49,547 nt of DNA from Bradyrhizobium pachyrhizi (GTDB lineage: Bacteria; Pseudomonadota; Alphaproteobacteria; Rhizobiales; Xanthobacteraceae), in NCBI RefSeq assembly GCF_001189245.1, contig NZ_LFIQ01000112.1:10465-60011 (forward strand), given 5' to 3'. The translations under genes were made by a program, and so were the position numbers. How positions within the stretch are numbered: the stretch's first letter is position 1; each line of letters opens with the position of its first letter. Under the pieces are notes generated by a model. It searched no databases. It was given only the letters and a program-made list of their open reading frames with translations, and was not told where the DNA came from. This document shows, in pieces, positions 17,621-26,256 of the stretch.

Positions 17621-18685
17621 CTATAGGCATGCTTCCATGCTCTGCCGAGCGAGTCGTGCCAGGACGGGAAAGCTTTTCGCCCGCTCCTTGGCGTGCTCGG
17701 AAGCGGCCGTTCCGCGGATCGCGCGCCCCTTGATCCCGTGGAAGATGGCCGCCATGCGGAAGAAATTGAACGCGATGTAGAAGTCGTAGGCTGGGATAGA
17801 TGTCCGTCCTGTTCGACCGCAATAGGCTGCCACGTAGTCGGCCTCGCTCGGGATACCCAGGACTGTCAGGTCTGCGGCGGCCAATCCCGCGACGATGTCG
17901 GGCGGCATCCGAAACATCATCGCGTGATAGGCGAAGTCAGCCAACGGATGTCCGAGTGTCGACAGCTCCCAGTCGAGTACCGCAAGAACCCGCGGCTGTG
18001 TTGGATGAAAAATCATGTTGTCGCAGCGGAAGTCACCATGGACGATACTGCTTTCATCACCGTCAGGGATGTTGGCCGGCAACCATTCTACCAATCGATC
18101 CATGTCGAAATCACGTCCGGCGTCCTTGTCATCTTGGTACTGCTTGGTCCAGCGCGCGATCTGACGCGCGAAATAGTTGCCGGGCTTTCCGTAATCGCTG
18201 AGGCCGATTGTTTCGGGTGAAATGAGATGGAGCCGTGCGATGGTGTCGTTCATCGCATCGAAATAGGCAGCACGGTGTTGTCGGCTCACGTCTGGAAAGG
18301 TTGCGTCCCAGAAGATCCGTCCTTCGACCATCTCCATGATAAAGAACCAGGTGCCGACAATACCGTCGTCCGTGCACAAGGCGTATACTTTGGCGACAGG
18401 GTAGCCGGTCGTCGCCAGCGCCTGAAGCACACGTGCTTCGCGTTCGACCGCATGGGCGCCTTTCAAGATATGGCCCGGTGGTTTGCGCCGCATCACGTAG
18501 TTGCGCTTGGGTGTGACCAGCTTGTATGTCGGGTTCGACTGTCCACCCTTGAACTGTTCGACGAACAGCGGGCCACAGTAATCTTGGACATTCGCTTCCA
18601 TCCATCGCGCTAGCGCGGCTTCATCGAAACGATGCGTTTCACGTACTGGTGTGGTACCGGCATTCAGATCAGCTGTGGCGCTCAT
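17621..18685 (-). CDS. APH-fold phosphotransferase paired with acyl-CoA dehydrogenase
   Basis: This 354-residue protein of the aminoglycoside-phosphotransferase/choline-kinase fold has the catalytic HGDFRCDN motif (Asp218, Asn223) and the metal-binding DWE (Asp238). The ATG overlaps the stop of the acyl-CoA dehydrogenase upstream (ATGA). This kinase-dehydrogenase pairing is fused in eukaryotic ACAD10/ACAD11 and split as LvaA/LvaC in Pseudomonas levulinate catabolism. There the kinase phosphorylates a 4-hydroxyacyl-CoA so that the 4-oxygen can be removed. By analogy this enzyme likely phosphorylates a hydroxyacyl-CoA and is not an antibiotic-resistance gene. A longer start at 18703 would lie inside the dehydrogenase gene. 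Confidence 0.85.
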   Translation of the reverse strand: MSATADLNAGTTPVRETHRFDEAALARWMEANVQDYCGPLFVEQFKGGQSNPTYKLVTPKRNYVMRRKPPGHILKGAHAVEREARVLQALATTGYPVAKVYALCTDDGIVGTWFFIMEMVEGRIFWDATFPDVSRQHRAAYFDAMNDTIARLHLISPETIGLSDYGKPGNYFARQIARWTKQYQDDKDAGRDFDMDRLVEWLPANIPDGDESSIVHGDFRCDNMIFHPTQPRVLAVLDWELSTLGHPLADFAYHAMMFRMPPDIVAGLAAADLTVLGIPSEADYVAAYCGRTGRTSIPAYDFYIAFNFFRMAAIFHGIKGRAIRGTAASEHAKERAKSFPVLARLARQSMEACL

Positions 18686-19857
18686 GCGTGGGACTTCTTC
18701 CAATCGCGTTTAATTTTCTTAGCCAATGACCACTTATGAACTTCCGTCGGGCCATCATAGATACGAAATGCTCGTACTTCCCGGAAGACCTGTTCAACAA
18801 TCGTGTCATCGGTGACGCCGGTGCCACCCATGATCTGAACGCAGCGGTCCGCGATTCGCATCAGGGCTTCTGAAACGGAGATCTTGGTCATCGAGCTCTC
18901 GACGGTGCCTCTTGCGCCTGTATCGAGGACCGAAGCACACCAGTCGATCATCAGCTCCGACTGCTTCAGTTCGATAATATTCTCGGCCAGCATGAAGCCG
19001 ACGCCTTCATGGTCAATTAAAGGCTTTCCAAAAGCTTGACGTCGGTTAGCGTAGTCGCTTGCAATTTCATTTGCCCGTACACAGGCGCCGAACCACCGCA
19101 TACAATGCGAAAGACGGGCCGGGGCCAGGCGGATCTGCGCGTACTCGAAGCCTTCTCCGCTTTTTCCAAGCATCTGATCAGCGGGAATGCGGAGTTGGTT
19201 GATAGTCACGACGGCATGGCCGCCTGGCATGGAGTTGTCGATAGTGTTCGGTACCCGCTCGATGCGGATCGCCGGATCAGGTAGATCGACGAGGAACATA
19301 CAGGCCCCATCTGACGACTTGGCCATGACGATCCCTACCTTTGCCCCCTGCGCGCCAGTAATGAAGGCTTTCCGGCCGTTGACGACCCAGTGGTTGCCGT
19401 CGAGGACCGCGGTCGTTTGCATCATCGACGGATCGGAGCCTGCGCCGTTGTCAGTGGCTGGTTCGGTCATGAAGAACGCGGAACGTGCACGACCTTCCAC
19501 TAGGGGAGCCAGAAATCGCTGTTTCAACTCCGGACTTCCGACCTTACCCAGCAGATACATGTTGCCTTCGTCTGGCGCTGCCGTGTTGACAGCGATCGGC
19601 CCGAGTGGCGACAGTCCCGATTTTTGCAGGACGATGGCTGTTTCGCGCTGGGAGAGGTGATTGCCGTTGGCAAGGATATGTGGGGTCAGGACGCCCGCCA
19701 GCCGCGCCTTATCTCGGAGTTCGTGAACGAGTTCATCGGTTGGGCATCCGTGATGGTCACGCCGAGAATCCGCTTCGTAAGGGATAACGACGTCGCGAAC
19801 GAACGCTTCCACGCGGGTCGCAATTTCCGCGGTACGTTCTGCGCCAATATCAGTCAT
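18682..19857 (-). CDS. Acyl-CoA dehydrogenase, ACAD10/11-like
   Basis: This 391-residue flavoprotein has the FMTEPAT FAD/substrate motif, the GGTGVTDDT segment and the C-terminal YDGPTEVHKWSLAKKI. In the last motif Asp stands where short-chain acyl-CoA dehydrogenases have the catalytic Glu, as in ACAD10/11-type enzymes (aligned by eye). AGGA six to seven bases before ATG 19857 supports this start over 19872. It forms a two-gene operon with the kinase behind it. The pair probably converts a hydroxyacyl-CoA to an enoyl-CoA that feeds the hydratase and FadJ-like enzymes elsewhere in the island. Confidence 0.9.
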   Translation of the reverse strand: MTDIGAERTAEIATRVEAFVRDVVIPYEADSRRDHHGCPTDELVHELRDKARLAGVLTPHILANGNHLSQRETAIVLQKSGLSPLGPIAVNTAAPDEGNMYLLGKVGSPELKQRFLAPLVEGRARSAFFMTEPATDNGAGSDPSMMQTTAVLDGNHWVVNGRKAFITGAQGAKVGIVMAKSSDGACMFLVDLPDPAIRIERVPNTIDNSMPGGHAVVTINQLRIPADQMLGKSGEGFEYAQIRLAPARLSHCMRWFGACVRANEIASDYANRRQAFGKPLIDHEGVGFMLAENIIELKQSELMIDWCASVLDTGARGTVESSMTKISVSEALMRIADRCVQIMGGTGVTDDTIVEQVFREVRAFRIYDGPTEVHKWSLAKKIKRDWKKSHA

Positions 19858-20108
19858 CTGCTGTCCTTTCATCCGTCATGTCGCGAGGCTTGTAGAGGGT
19901 TTGCAGTCAATTCGGGTCGTAGTTTCTCAATGCCCACAGTTCGGTAATGTCATGGTAGAGCTCGCGCTGAGGCAGCCCTGGGCTGCCAAATGGCCCAGTG
20001 CCGGACACGCGATGTTCGTCAGCGCGGTCGATGCGCAACACGTCCAATCGCCACGAGCCAACTGATACAGATGATGCAGTTCGGACGCTTGATCAGACAG
20101 TCAAATAC

Positions 20109-20321
20109 TCAATATCGAAGTTCTCTGTTTGAGCAAGAGGTCTGCTGCCTTTCGGCTATCATCAGTACGGCAGCTTGCGTGTTAGCGAAGACGATTGTCG
20201 GCATTATTGAAACGTCGGCGATCCGTAGAAGTTCGATTCCGTGCACACAGGGATGACGCCCTGCCAGCGTCTTTGGTCGGTGGAAGTTGAACAACCCGAG
20301 GAAAGGCTGGATCGACGAGCG
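20109..20321 (-). pseudogene. GMC oxidoreductase C-terminal relic
   Basis: The - strand reads VHGIELLRIADVSIMPTI followed by a VFANTQAAVLMIAER segment. This corresponds to the conserved C-terminal end of GMC flavin oxidoreductases (choline dehydrogenase-like: VHG-x-EGLRVxDASIMPT, then SGNTNAP and MIAE). The usual Gly and Asn positions are partly altered, a stop codon lies in frame just upstream (20322-20324), and the preceding H-P-x-G-T-C motif is missing. About 60 codons remain of a gene of about 540. It suggests an alcohol dehydrogenase was once part of this island. Confidence 0.7.
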
Positions 20322-20352
20322 TCAGGTAACCCCGACCTGCGATATTTCATGA

Positions 20353-20367
20353 CTTGCAAAATGCAAG
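20353..20367. promoter_or_regulatory. Inverted repeat upstream of the FAH-family operon
   Basis: CTTGCA-AAA-TGCAAG is a perfect 6-bp inverted repeat with a 3-base spacer, 52 bases before the GTG of the FAH-family gene. The size and position suit a regulator operator. No second copy was found at other promoters in the window, so its role is uncertain. Confidence 0.35.
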
Positions 20368-20418
20368 CTATGGCTATATGGTCCTCTCAAGAGAACAAGT
20401 TTTCGGGGAGGGCGTCGC

Positions 20419-21402
20419 GTGAAGCTTGCGACTTATCGATCCGGCGGCCGTGAGCGGGTCGGTCTATTACATGGTCACGATAGCCGTCTGTTTGACGTGG
20501 CCGCCGCGGCGCATCGAGCGGGTGCCGCAAATTCCTGTTTCAGCTCTATGCTATCATTGATCGATGGGGGAGATGCGGCCTTGGATCAAGGCCGGGAGCT
20601 GCTGGAAAAGTACCACGGCGACCCAGACCTCTCGCTTCCCGTAACGTCAACGCAAGTGCTGGCCCCGTTACCAGAGCCTCGCCAAATGCGCGATGGCATG
20701 TCGTTTCCGGCGCACATCGTGCAGGGCCCACTCGGGCAATTCAAACTTAAGGCGCGACTTGCCGGTGACATGGCCGAGCTAGCGCGACTACAGGCCGTGC
20801 CGCTGCCCGAATTACCGGGGGTATATCGCAAGCAACCCATCTATTACATAACTAACCGCTTCAGCGTGCAGGGCACAAACACGACTGTCCGCTGGCCGCG
20901 CTACAGCAAAGTGATGGACTACGAGCTTGAGTTCGGAATCGTCACCAAGGGGAAGGGTGCCAATATCTCGGTAGCCAAAGCGCGTGATCATATCTTTGGC
21001 TTCACTATTTTCAACGATTTCTCTGCGCGCGATGCGCAGCGCATCGAGATGGAGGGGCGTCTCGGTCCGGCCAAGGGAAAAAGCTTCGACGGTGGAAACG
21101 TACTTGGTCCGTGGATCGTAACACCTGACGAAATTGGCGATCCCTACAAATTGAAGGTGGAGGCGCGTGTCAACGGCCAAAGTCGATCGGCCGGCACAAC
21201 CGAGGGCATGTTGTTTTCGTTCGAAGAGATTATCGCCCACGTTACATTAGATGAAACGCTGATGCCGGGAGAGTTCATCGGCTCCGGAACGGTCGGCAAC
21301 GGCTGTGGTCTCGAACTCGGTTGGTATCTCGAGCACGGTGACAGTATCGAGCTCGAAGTCGAGAAAATAGGGATTTTGAAGAACAGAGTAGAGCGCCAGT
21401 GA
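20419..21402 (+). CDS. Fumarylacetoacetate hydrolase family protein
   Basis: This 327-residue FAH-family protein has the metal-binding DYELEFGIV motif, NDFSARDAQ and a C-terminal GSGTVGNGCGLE segment. The family includes fumarylacetoacetate hydrolases, acylpyruvases, 2-oxopent-4-enoate hydratases and oxaloacetate decarboxylases, all acting on dioxo acids with a divalent metal. GGGGAGGG six bases before the GTG supports the start. It is the first gene of a likely operon with an enoyl-CoA hydratase (95-base gap), a CoA-transferase and a binding protein. A C-C hydrolysis or hydration step on a dioxo intermediate is likely; the precise reaction is not. Confidence 0.88.
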   Translation: MKLATYRSGGRERVGLLHGHDSRLFDVAAAAHRAGAANSCFSSMLSLIDGGDAALDQGRELLEKYHGDPDLSLPVTSTQVLAPLPEPRQMRDGMSFPAHIVQGPLGQFKLKARLAGDMAELARLQAVPLPELPGVYRKQPIYYITNRFSVQGTNTTVRWPRYSKVMDYELEFGIVTKGKGANISVAKARDHIFGFTIFNDFSARDAQRIEMEGRLGPAKGKSFDGGNVLGPWIVTPDEIGDPYKLKVEARVNGQSRSAGTTEGMLFSFEEIIAHVTLDETLMPGEFIGSGTVGNGCGLELGWYLEHGDSIELEVEKIGILKNRVERQ

Positions 21403-21497
21403 GGCCTGATCGAAGGAAGGTCGCGTGACGCGCGCCAAAGCCGGCTTCAATGGTGAGGTTTGATATGCCGCTTAAGGCGGCACAACGGGAGAGAATG

Positions 21498-22292
21498 ATG
21501 TCAGACGAGCCAGTCACGCGCGAAGAGCGCGGCAGTATTTCGATTTTGACGATGCAGCATCGCCCTTACAACCTGCTTGGTCCGACGTTGCTCAACGCCA
21601 TCGTGGAGAAGATCGAGGCGGCGCAAAAAGCATGTAGCCGCGCTATCGTCATCCGAAGCGGCTTGCGACATTTTTCCGCCGGCGCCGATCTCGATATTTT
21701 CGTCAAGCGGGTTTCCGACGGTAGCATCGATCAGCAGAAGGAGGGTCGACGACTTACTGGTGTCGAGTTCCTTAACTTCATGGAGACGTTGCCTATTCCC
21801 TTGATTGCCAGCCTTCATGGGGTCTGTCTTGGCGGCGGCCTCGAGTTGGCCTTGTGCTGCGACTATATCATCGCGGCGTCTTCGACGAAGATCGGGTCGA
21901 TCGAAGCAACGCTCGGCCTCAACCCGCTACTCGGCGGCATTCAGCGACAAGTGCAGCGTATTGGTGCAATGCGTGCCAAGGAAATGTCGATGTTGGCGCG
22001 TCGTTATGATGCGCCGACCTTAGAGAAATGGGGCCTGATAAATCTGACCGTTCCGGAGGAGTCGCTAGAAAAGGCAACAATGTCGATCGCGGAAGAGTTC
22101 GCTCAGGGACCAACCGTGTCGTACGCCTCCACCAAGAGCATCGTGCGTGTCGCAATCAACGGCGGCACCCAGGCCGCCGATGATGCCATGGCCAAGCTGC
22201 AGGAGCCGATTTGGGCTTCCGAAGATCTAAAAGCCGGTCTGGCCTCGTTCCAGAAGAACGGGCCCGGACTTGCAAAATTTGCGGGGCGATGA
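21498..22292 (+). CDS. Enoyl-CoA hydratase/isomerase family protein
   Basis: This 264-residue crotonase-fold enzyme has the oxyanion-hole segment FSAGADLDIF and GGGLELALCCDYIIA. The two Glu positions of classical hydratases are kept (one in GGGLEL, one in IGSIEATLGLNPLLGG), so hydration or dehydration of an enoyl-CoA is possible. GGAG six bases before ATG 21498 fits best; ATG 21495 and 21450 are alternatives. The stop overlaps the region where the CoA-transferase begins. It probably acts in the beta-oxidation-like part of the pathway. Confidence 0.9.
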   Translation: MSDEPVTREERGSISILTMQHRPYNLLGPTLLNAIVEKIEAAQKACSRAIVIRSGLRHFSAGADLDIFVKRVSDGSIDQQKEGRRLTGVEFLNFMETLPIPLIASLHGVCLGGGLELALCCDYIIAASSTKIGSIEATLGLNPLLGGIQRQVQRIGAMRAKEMSMLARRYDAPTLEKWGLINLTVPEESLEKATMSIAEEFAQGPTVSYASTKSIVRVAINGGTQAADDAMAKLQEPIWASEDLKAGLASFQKNGPGLAKFAGR

Positions 22293-22294
22293 TC

Positions 22295-23560
22295 ATGAGC
22301 GGACCTCTCAGCGGAATTCGTGTCGTTGATTTTGCGCGTGTCCTTGCGGGCCCCCTATGTGCCCGCACGCTTCAAGATCTTGGTGCCGAAGTCATCAAGA
22401 TTGAGCCACCGAGCCCGGATGTGTCGCGCTTCGCTTTTCCATCGACCGATGGAATGTCTGGCTATTACGCTCAGCAGAACGCGGGCAAACGAAACGTGAG
22501 TATCAATCTCAATATTCCTGGTGCCTACGACCTAGCACTCAAGTTGTGCGACAGTGCCGATATTGTAGTAGAGAACTTCCGCGCGGGCACGCTCGGTTTC
22601 TTCGGACTTGACTACGAGACCTTATCAAAGCGAAACCCTCGGCTTATTTACGCTTCTATTACCGGCTACGGTCAAGGAGGGCCGTGGCGTAGTCGTATGG
22701 CTTATGCGCCAACCGTCCAGGCTGAAGCCGGATTCACCGAAAACAGCGTGCGTCATTATGGTGATGCTCTGACCGAACCGCGCACCGACGCCCTCTCTCA
22801 TGCTGACGTTTATGCCGGCTTGCAGGCTGTCATCGCCATTCTGGCCGCGGTGAACAGCAGGCACAAAACTGGGCAGGGCCAATACATCGACGTGGCCATG
22901 GCTGCGACCCTCTTAGCGGTCAACGAGCGCGCACATATCGATTTGTCCGATGATGACATCGGTGCCGAACCTGCTGTCCTCGGTGCGACCGACTGTTCGT
23001 TCTTCGTCGGTCCGAATGGCGAGCAATTTACGGTGGCGATGAGTATTATTGGCAGCCGTACTTTTCCGGCTTGGATGCGCGCAATGCGACGGGTTGACCT
23101 TGCGGATGATCCTAGGTTCTCTAGCGCGGCCGCCCGGCGGCTGAATTACGGTGCGCTGCATGCTATCATTCAGTCGTGGATCTTGACGTTTCCGGACATG
23201 GCGCGGCTCGATGCCCAGCTCGACGAAGCGAAGATTGCGATGGGAGAAGTCAGGTCGATCAAGGAACTGACGAAGTCGGATTGGAGCGAATATTGGGGGG
23301 CGGTGCAGCTAGTTTCGGATCGCAGCGGCGGAGAATATCGATTGCCCGGACGCCCATGGAATTTTTCCAAGGAGGTCCTGACTCCGATCGGTTCGCCAGC
23401 CTTCCAGGGCGAGCATAACCGTGAGGTGTTCCGCGAACTGGGCGTTAGCGAGCCTGAGTTGCAACGGTTGGCGGACACGGGCGCCCTTGTAATGCACAAG
23501 AGAGCGCTTGAGCCCGAAATTGCGATGAAGCCGAAGGCGGATCCGGGCGAAGCCGCCTGA
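22295..23560 (+). CDS. CaiB/BaiF family (class III) CoA-transferase
   Basis: This 421-residue enzyme begins MSGPLSGIRVVDFARVLAGP, the usual family start, followed by LGAEVIKIEPP. Asp171, in HADVYAGL, matches the catalytic Asp of formyl-CoA transferase that carries the acyl group as a mixed anhydride. GGGG eight bases before ATG 22295 supports this start; ATG 22289 overlaps the hydratase stop and is also possible. It would move CoA between an acyl-CoA and a free acid, giving a second activation route besides the ligase at 41651. Confidence 0.9.
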   Translation: MSGPLSGIRVVDFARVLAGPLCARTLQDLGAEVIKIEPPSPDVSRFAFPSTDGMSGYYAQQNAGKRNVSINLNIPGAYDLALKLCDSADIVVENFRAGTLGFFGLDYETLSKRNPRLIYASITGYGQGGPWRSRMAYAPTVQAEAGFTENSVRHYGDALTEPRTDALSHADVYAGLQAVIAILAAVNSRHKTGQGQYIDVAMAATLLAVNERAHIDLSDDDIGAEPAVLGATDCSFFVGPNGEQFTVAMSIIGSRTFPAWMRAMRRVDLADDPRFSSAAARRLNYGALHAIIQSWILTFPDMARLDAQLDEAKIAMGEVRSIKELTKSDWSEYWGAVQLVSDRSGGEYRLPGRPWNFSKEVLTPIGSPAFQGEHNREVFRELGVSEPELQRLADTGALVMHKRALEPEIAMKPKADPGEAA

Positions 23561-23644
23561 ACCGACATTCACTGGCTGGTACCGATCAACCGACCACGAA
23601 TATCTCGTGGCCGGAAGCGACAACTGATGTCGGGAGATTGTGCG

Positions 23645-24874
23645 ATGCGAGCGATCGTTTTGCTGCAATTGGTGATTGTAGCCACGGTGAGCGGAATGTC
23701 CGTCGGCGGATTGGCATCTGCAGCCGAGAAGAAATACGATTCGGGCGCCACCGACGCCGAAATAAGGATCGGCAACACGATGCCCTATAGCGGCCAAGGA
23801 TCCGCTTGGGGCCAAATGGGCAGGGCGGAAGCGGCCTATTTCGACAAGGTCAACGCTGAAGGTGGCATCAATGGGCGCAAGATCAAGTTCATCAGCTATG
23901 ATGATGGCTATAGTCCGCCCAAGACCGTGGAGCAGGCGCGGAAACTCGTGGAAAGCGACGAGGTTCTGCTGCTGTTTGGTACCTTTGGAGTGCCTACCAA
24001 CACAGCCATTCATAAGTACATGAATGCGAAGAAGATGCCGCAGCTGTTTGTCGGCGGTGGCGGTTCTAAATGGAACGACCCGAAGAATTTTCCGTGGACT
24101 ACGGCGTGGCAGCCGTCGTTTTTGGATGAAGGCACCGTGTATGGCCGGTACGTCGCAGCCAACCATCCCGGCGGAAAAATAGCAGTCATCTACCAGAACG
24201 ACGATTACGGAAAAGATATCTTGGAAGGCCTGAAGCGCGGACTCGGCGACAAGGTAGGGATGATCGTCGCCGCGATGAGCTATGAAGTGTCACAACCGAC
24301 CATCGAATCGCAAGTCGTACAGCTCAAGGCGAGCGGAGCCGATATATTTATGAACTTTTGCGGGCCCAAATTCGCTGCTCAAGCGATCCGCAAGATTGCC
24401 GAACTCGGTTGGAAGCCCGTCCAGATCGTCAATATTCCGGCGTCATCGATTGGCAGCGTCATTAAGCCGGCTGGGTTCGATGTTTCGCAGGGCATCATTA
24501 CCGGTGGCTTCATGAAGGACCCAACCGACCCCGCGATGGCGGACGATGCCGGGCTAAAGAGCTACCTCAAATTTATAGCAGAGTATTATCCTTCGGCCGA
24601 CATCTCCAGTGGTTTGAATACCCAAGGATATCTGATGGCACAAACACTCGTGCATGTAATACGAATGGCGGGCGACGATCTCACGCGCGAGAACATCATG
24701 CGCCAGGCAGCGAATATCAAAGATCTAAAACTCGACATGCTGCAGTCCGGGATTACTATCACGACCGGTCCGGATGATTTCGCCCCGATCGAAGCGATGC
24801 AGTTGAGGCGTCTGGTCGGTGAGCGCTGGGAGGTGTTCGGGCCGATTGTCCATGTCGGAAATGAGGCCCGATAG
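23645..24874 (+). CDS. ABC substrate-binding protein (Liv type), orphan 1
   Basis: This 409-residue periplasmic binding protein has a Sec signal peptide ending near ASAAE (about residue 28) and the type I fold typical of LivJ-like proteins. It shares the signature ISYDDGYSPPKTVEQARKL and GGINGRKI with the proteins at 29212 and 40190; the three are clear paralogues. GGGAG eight bases before ATG 23645 favours this start over 23627. It ends the FAH-hydratase-CoA-transferase operon and has no permease of its own, so it probably uses the LivHMGF channel at 12.5-17.1 kb or one outside the window. Confidence 0.9.
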   Translation: MRAIVLLQLVIVATVSGMSVGGLASAAEKKYDSGATDAEIRIGNTMPYSGQGSAWGQMGRAEAAYFDKVNAEGGINGRKIKFISYDDGYSPPKTVEQARKLVESDEVLLLFGTFGVPTNTAIHKYMNAKKMPQLFVGGGGSKWNDPKNFPWTTAWQPSFLDEGTVYGRYVAANHPGGKIAVIYQNDDYGKDILEGLKRGLGDKVGMIVAAMSYEVSQPTIESQVVQLKASGADIFMNFCGPKFAAQAIRKIAELGWKPVQIVNIPASSIGSVIKPAGFDVSQGIITGGFMKDPTDPAMADDAGLKSYLKFIAEYYPSADISSGLNTQGYLMAQTLVHVIRMAGDDLTRENIMRQAANIKDLKLDMLQSGITITTGPDDFAPIEAMQLRRLVGERWEVFGPIVHVGNEAR

Positions 24875-24996
24875 CAGAGAGGAGTAATCCTCGAAAGCCG
24901 AGTCCGGTACAACTAGCCAAAATCCGGCAATGATTGTAAGCATATGTCAATCGCTTGGCTCCTTCTGGAGCAGCATTGAACATTTCGGGACTCGAG

Positions 24997-25611
24997 ATGC
25001 CAAAAGAGAGAAGGGCGCGGATCGCCAATGAGGTTTGCTCGGTGGCGCGAGCGATGGATGCTATTGGCGATCGTTGGTCGATTCTACTGCTCAGGGAGGC
25101 CTACTACGGCGTCAAACGCTTCGACGATTTCGAGCGGTACGTTGGGTTGGCTTCCAATATTCTCAGCGCGAGGCTGAAGAAACTAACCGAGGCTGGGATA
25201 ATGACGCGCGTCCGGTTGCCGGAACACGCGGGACGCTATGAATACGTGCTCACTGATAAAGGCCGCGACTTCTTCCCGGTTTATCTTGCGCTAAAAAAAT
25301 GGGGTGACGATTGGCTGGCTGAGCCTGCAGGGCCGCAAGTTATCTTCAACGATCGCGAAAACGGCCAGGAAATAGTGTATCCGGATTTTCGGACTGCAGG
25401 GGGTAAATCGCTCAGATTGGAGGATATCGAAGTGGTGGCTGGTCCGGGTGCGGTGTCTTTTAATCGGCACAGATTTGGTTCCGGGTCCAAAGGCGCAGTG
25501 ACTAAACCGGCGGCCAACCTCAACAGCAGCCCCGCTCGGCTTCGCAAAGACCGGCCGAGTGTCGAGAAGTCGTCGGCGCTTGCTCGACCCGCAAACATTC
25601 GTAAGCGGTGA
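24997..25611 (+). CDS. HxlR family transcriptional regulator
   Basis: This 204-residue protein has an HxlR/MarR-like winged helix at about residues 12-100. It shows VCSVARAMDAIGDRWSILLL and ASNILSARLKKLTEAGIM, diagnostic of HxlR, including the family Cys (residue 14). A basic, low-complexity tail follows. The ATG at 24997 fits the family; a TTG start at 24955 is in frame. It lies 122 bases behind the orphan-1 binding protein and may control that operon. The repeat CTTGCA-AAA-TGCAAG upstream of the FAH gene is one candidate site. Confidence 0.88.
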   Translation: MPKERRARIANEVCSVARAMDAIGDRWSILLLREAYYGVKRFDDFERYVGLASNILSARLKKLTEAGIMTRVRLPEHAGRYEYVLTDKGRDFFPVYLALKKWGDDWLAEPAGPQVIFNDRENGQEIVYPDFRTAGGKSLRLEDIEVVAGPGAVSFNRHRFGSGSKGAVTKPAANLNSSPARLRKDRPSVEKSSALARPANIRKR

Positions 25612-26256
25612 AGGCGCATGAGCATTTCCGGAGCTCGCGTGGCAAGTCCAGGCTGGCGACTGGGCCGCTTAATCAAGACCTTGAGCGTTTGATCGCGATC
25701 TCGTCGAAAATTCCAACTTTCGGTGAGTGCGGCCGCGGTCCTTACATCAATCCATCGCCGGTGCGGTGAGTTCGAAGCTACCTTTGTCTCCAATAAGATT
25801 GTCGTGCTCGGTGGCAAACGAGCGGACAAGATCGCAAGGATTGCGATCGATTTCCCATGGCCAGGCGGTCTGGAAGCCTCTTCCATAGTTAGGTCGTGAG
25901 ACTGCTTTTGGCGGTAGTGGTCCGGGGACACGTCTGCTCCAAGATCAACTAGTAATTTCGTTCGAGCGGCTTACCGGCCAGGCTAAGACGCGAGGCGTGC
26001 GCAGCGTTTTCTCGCCATCGCGCGGGAAGGTCGTCGGCTATGACAATCGCGAGCTTTCCGTGTTCCGTGGGAGGGGGGCCGGCCTTCGCTGAGCTCGAAA
26101 CATAGCTCGGATGCCCTGATGTTCCGAAAGCTGATCGCCTTGCGGGTTACGTTATAGCTATTGAATGATGATCGGCATATGGTATTATGACCGATATTCT
26201 ATGCCTCGATGCGCCGCGGCACGCGGCATGTTGCAAGCAAAAAGGGAGTTGTCTGC
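25612..26256. other. Gene-poor stretch upstream of amidase 2
   Basis: No intact gene is recognised. On the - strand a frame ending at 25747 reads PWEIDRNPCDLVRSFATEH and onward. It looks protein-like rather than random but has no start and I cannot name a family, so it may be a gene relic of about 60 codons (roughly 25747-25930). The amidase 2 promoter should lie near 26165-26230. A loose inverted repeat, ATCGG and CCGAT, flanks a TATGGTATTATG segment near 26170-26195. Confidence 0.4.

Larger units (their letters stand above)
19858..20418. other. Divergent intergenic region with a gene relic
   Basis: This 561-base stretch separates the dehydrogenase-kinase operon (-) from the FAH-hydratase-CoA-transferase operon (+). 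It should contain both promoters, though none is clear by eye. It holds a GMC oxidoreductase relic (20109-20321) and a small inverted repeat (20353-20367). Confidence 0.6.

Noticed and set aside
17621..18685. Reading the APH-fold gene as aminoglycoside resistance
   Set aside because: Its overlap with an acyl-CoA dehydrogenase gene and its catabolic neighbourhood fit the ACAD10/11-associated kinase branch much better.
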